Positions 62,034 to 64,000 of a stretch of 64,000 nucleotides of DNA are shown here, piece after piece. A program made the position numbers and the translations under genes. Origin of the DNA: Gammaproteobacteria bacterium (GTDB taxonomy: Bacteria > Pseudomonadota > Gammaproteobacteria > Steroidobacterales > Rariloculaceae); NCBI GenBank assembly GCA_022826245.1, contig JAJDVG010000008.1:62001-126000 (forward strand). Direction: 5' to 3'. The notes beneath the pieces are model-generated. The model ran no database searches and had not been told where the DNA came from. It saw only the letters and a list, made by a program, of their open reading frames with translations. Every line of letters begins with the position of its first letter. The first letter of the stretch is position 1.

Positions 62034-63017
62034 ATGAGCAAACAGACAACGATCTTTGCCGCAGCCGTGCCGTTAGCCATGCTCGCAGCGACGGCGTGCG
62101 AGGCGCAGGTCGCCCGGACTCCGTGGGGCGATCCGGACCTGCAGGGGCTGTGGTCGAACGCGACGCTGACTCCACTGCAGCGCCCCGACGCACTCGGCGA
62201 CAAGGCCTTCTTCACGCCCGAGGAAGCCGAAGCCTACGTTGCGGAGCGGATCGAGGCGACGAACGCCGACCGGACCATTGGCCAGACGGGCTCGGTCGGT
62301 TCGTACAACGATGCGTGGTTCGACCGGGGCAACAGCATCGTGCCGACCCTGCGCACCTCGCTGATCGTCGATCCCGCCAACGGCAAGGTTCCGCCGTTCA
62401 CGCCAGAAGCCCAACAGCAGCACGAGGCCAACCTCGTGTATTCGCAGGAGCATCCCGTCGACACGCCGGCCGACCGGTTTCTGACCGAACGATGCATCGT
62501 GTTCGGCGGCGGGGCCGCGCCGCTGTTCCCCGAGCCCTACAACAACAACTACTACATCGTGCAGACGCCCGACTACGTGACGATCATGGCGGAGATCAAC
62601 CACGAGGTCCGCATCATTCCGATCGACGGGCGGCCCCACTTCCCCGAGCACATAACGCAATGGACGGGCGATTCACGCGGCTATTGGGACGGCGACACGT
62701 TGGTCGTGGAAACCGGAAATCAGAAGACCAACCGGTTCTTCTACGGCGTGCAGATGCTCAATTCCGTGATGAGCGACCAGTTCAGCGTGGTGGAGCGATT
62801 CACGCGCACGGCGCCCGATCAGATCCGTTACGAGGCGACCATCGACGACCCCGCGGTTTTCACGGCGCCATGGAGCGTAGAGATCTTCATGCATCCCCAG
62901 GAGGGGGTGCTTGTCGAGTACGCCTGCCACGAAGGTAACTATGGGCTCACCGGCATGCTGTCAGCGGCGCGCGCAGAAGAGCGCCGCGCGGCCGAAGCCG
63001 AATCGGCAGAGCAATGA
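62034..63017 (+). CDS. Secreted protein with the WDGDTLV domain, second copy in the operon
   Basis: 327 residues, signal peptide ending near TACEAQVA. WGDPDLQGLWSNATLTPLQRP, ERCIVFGGGAAPLFPEPYNNN, GYWDGDTLVVETGNQ, RYEATIDDPAVFTAPW and EYACHEGNYGLTGML show the shared domain. The RPDALGDKAFFTPEEAEAYVAERI segment recalls the exported hypothetical proteins next to DUF6152 genes. The gene ends just before the DUF6152 gene. Function unknown. Confidence 0.88.
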   Translation: MSKQTTIFAAAVPLAMLAATACEAQVARTPWGDPDLQGLWSNATLTPLQRPDALGDKAFFTPEEAEAYVAERIEATNADRTIGQTGSVGSYNDAWFDRGNSIVPTLRTSLIVDPANGKVPPFTPEAQQQHEANLVYSQEHPVDTPADRFLTERCIVFGGGAAPLFPEPYNNNYYIVQTPDYVTIMAEINHEVRIIPIDGRPHFPEHITQWTGDSRGYWDGDTLVVETGNQKTNRFFYGVQMLNSVMSDQFSVVERFTRTAPDQIRYEATIDDPAVFTAPWSVEIFMHPQEGVLVEYACHEGNYGLTGMLSAARAEERRAAEAESAEQ

Positions 63018-63043
63018 ACGGGGCTATGAACAGGAGTAGCAAG

Positions 63044-63454
63044 ATGCGATTAACAATAGCTGTCGCGCTCACCGGTGCGTGCTTTGGCGCGGCGCTCCCC
63101 GCGCACGCCCATCACGCGTTCGCGGCCGAGTTCGACGCGAACCAGCCGATCACCCTCGAAGGCGTCGTCACACGCATCGAGTGGATCAATCCTCATGCCT
63201 GGATCCACATCGACGTCGAGGACGATGACGGCAACGTCGAGAGCTGGATGATCGAAGCGGGCAGCCCGAACACGCTCGTGCGCCGCGGCATGACGCGCGA
63301 CTCGATTCCGCGCGGCACCGAAGTCGTCGTCTTCGGCTACCGGCACCGTAACGGCTCCAATGCCGCCAACGGCCGCGATGTCACGCTGCCGGACGGCTCG
63401 AAGCTCTTCCTGAGTTCACCGCGGACGGGTGCGCCGGGCGGCGACGAGCCGTAA
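63044..63454 (+). CDS. Standalone DUF6152 secreted protein
   Basis: 136 residues from ATG 63044, which has AGGAGTAGCAAG before it; an in-frame ATG at 63014 overlaps the previous stop and is a less likely start. Signal peptide to LPAHAH, then HHAFAAEFDANQPITLEG, RIEWINPHAWIHIDVEDDDG and AGSPNTLVRRGMTRDS. Very close in pattern to 41070-41474. It closes the rightward operon that starts at the TonB receptor. Confidence 0.9.
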   Translation: MRLTIAVALTGACFGAALPAHAHHAFAAEFDANQPITLEGVVTRIEWINPHAWIHIDVEDDDGNVESWMIEAGSPNTLVRRGMTRDSIPRGTEVVVFGYRHRNGSNAANGRDVTLPDGSKLFLSSPRTGAPGGDEP

Positions 63455-63683
63455 TCGCGTCCGCCTGGGGACAGCCCCGATCGCGTTCACGCACCCGCCC
63501 TGCGATGTGGGAGGCCGCGCCGCAAGGGCGCTTCAAGCCCCCCACACGGTTACCGGCCGGCCGTCCAGAGCGTCGTTTCGGTGCGGATCGTGGCGGATTA
63601 CGTTCAGCCTCGGGTAATTCTTCCTTCTCTCCAATAGCGGTTATAATGATGGCCGTTGTGGTCATTTTTTGCCGTCAGGGGAT

Positions 63684-63992
63684 ATGGACGTATACACATT
63701 GCTGCCGGCCCCGGAGGTGGCGGCGGATCTGGCAAGGCGGCTGAAGTCGCGGCGTCTGGCGCGAAACCTGACTCAGCCAGGGCTTGCCGCGCGATCGGGC
63801 GTGCCGTTGGGCACCCTGAAAAAATTCGAACGCACAGGCTCAATCTCCCTCGTCTCGTTCGTCCGCCTTGTGGTCGCTCTCGGGGAACAGGCCGGCCTCG
63901 AACGGCTCATGGAGACGGACGACCGGGATTACCTGACTCTCGACCAGATGCTGGCCACGCCGAAGCCGCGCAAGCGCGGGCGTATCACGTGA
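63684..63992 (+). CDS. HipB-like helix-turn-helix regulator
   Basis: 102 residues from ATG 63684 (CAGGGGAT upstream). SRRLARNLTQPGLAARSGVPLGTLKKFERTG is an XRE-type helix-turn-helix with the recognition helix at VPLGTLKKFE, and LTLDQMLATPKPRKRGRIT is the usual tail of HipB-type partners of HipA. The stop TGA overlaps a GTG (GTGA at 63989) that continues as GTGAAGCCCGCG to the window edge, which looks like the first codons of hipA. A TATAAT lies at 63642-63647. It should repress the pair and hold the HipA kinase inactive. Confidence 0.8.
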   Translation: MDVYTLLPAPEVAADLARRLKSRRLARNLTQPGLAARSGVPLGTLKKFERTGSISLVSFVRLVVALGEQAGLERLMETDDRDYLTLDQMLATPKPRKRGRIT

Positions 63993-64000
63993 AGCCCGCG

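Noticed and set aside
1..64000. CRISPR array or rRNA operon
   Set aside because: No regularly spaced short repeats and no rRNA-like sequence were seen on reading the window.

Overview
The window is GC-rich, densely coded and typical of a free-living Gram-negative proteobacterium, most likely an uncultured or poorly studied gammaproteobacterium. The reasons are two large TonB-dependent receptors with the EEIVVTAQ(K/R)RE start, many Tat and Sec exported oxidoreductases, c-type cytochromes, a PQQ-type sugar dehydrogenase, and repeated DUF6152-type secreted proteins. The lineage is inferred from family content only. No rRNA gene or CRISPR array was seen. One tRNA gene, tRNA-Pro(CGG), is present.

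Region by region. 1-3.1 kb: a pair of secreted DUF6152-type proteins (called A and B here) and a carboxymuconolactone-decarboxylase-like lipoprotein. 3.1-8.9 kb: a divergent MFS transporter facing a four-gene polyol/ketose operon (SDR, aldolase-like barrel protein, erythritol/threitol-type dehydrogenase, FGGY kinase). 9.1-12.0 kb: exported sulfatase, DUF4199-like membrane protein, HAD phosphatase. 12.1-22 kb: an accessory, defence-like zone with a RelE/XRE toxin-antitoxin pair under a palindromic promoter, a DNA methyltransferase fused to an HNH nuclease behind two small coupled ORFs, several unrecognised genes, a HEPN-like protein, a decayed IS1380-type transposase, a zeta-toxin-like remnant and a VapBC pair with its own palindrome. 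22.3-25.4 kb: MORN-type protein, a one-polypeptide histidine kinase/response regulator, a small HTH-like protein and a cupin, with an 84-bp imperfect direct repeat.

25.8-36.5 kb is a catabolic cluster: cupin, NTF2-like protein, spermidine-dehydrogenase-like flavoprotein, class III aminotransferase, AcuI-type reductase, amidohydrolase lipoprotein, TetR regulator and TonB receptor. Four copies of the same palindrome (core CTGTC-N4-GAC(A/T)G) lie in the promoter regions, one per transcription unit or divergent pair. This points to a local regulon, probably run by the TetR protein, for polyamine or related amine use. 36.6-39.9 kb is a small integrated island: a 45-bp exact direct repeat of the tRNA-Pro 3' end brackets an integrase remnant, an AbiE-type toxin-antitoxin pair and a MAPEG-like protein.

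40-46.7 kb: a split DUF6152 pair, YceI, two methyltransferase-like proteins (one exported), a Tat protein and a p-cresol-methylhydroxylase-like flavoprotein plus cytochrome c. 46.9-63.5 kb: a large divergent locus. To the left, a tandem-HTH LysR regulator is coupled to a second copy of the A-B pair, an alpha/beta hydrolase and a PhoD-type phosphatase. To the right, a TonB receptor is followed by a Tat-exported HD protein, a Tat-exported thiamine-diphosphate enzyme, cytochrome c, a PQQ-type dehydrogenase and a split DUF6152 set. The window ends in a HipB-like regulator whose stop overlaps what looks like the start of hipA.

The recurring theme is an expanded secreted protein family. A DUF6152 domain and a second domain marked by W-D-G-D-T-L-V occur fused (A and B) or as adjacent separate genes, always beside export, electron-transfer or TonB genes. 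Its function is unknown, and it is the strongest candidate here for an undescribed periplasmic catabolic or uptake system.
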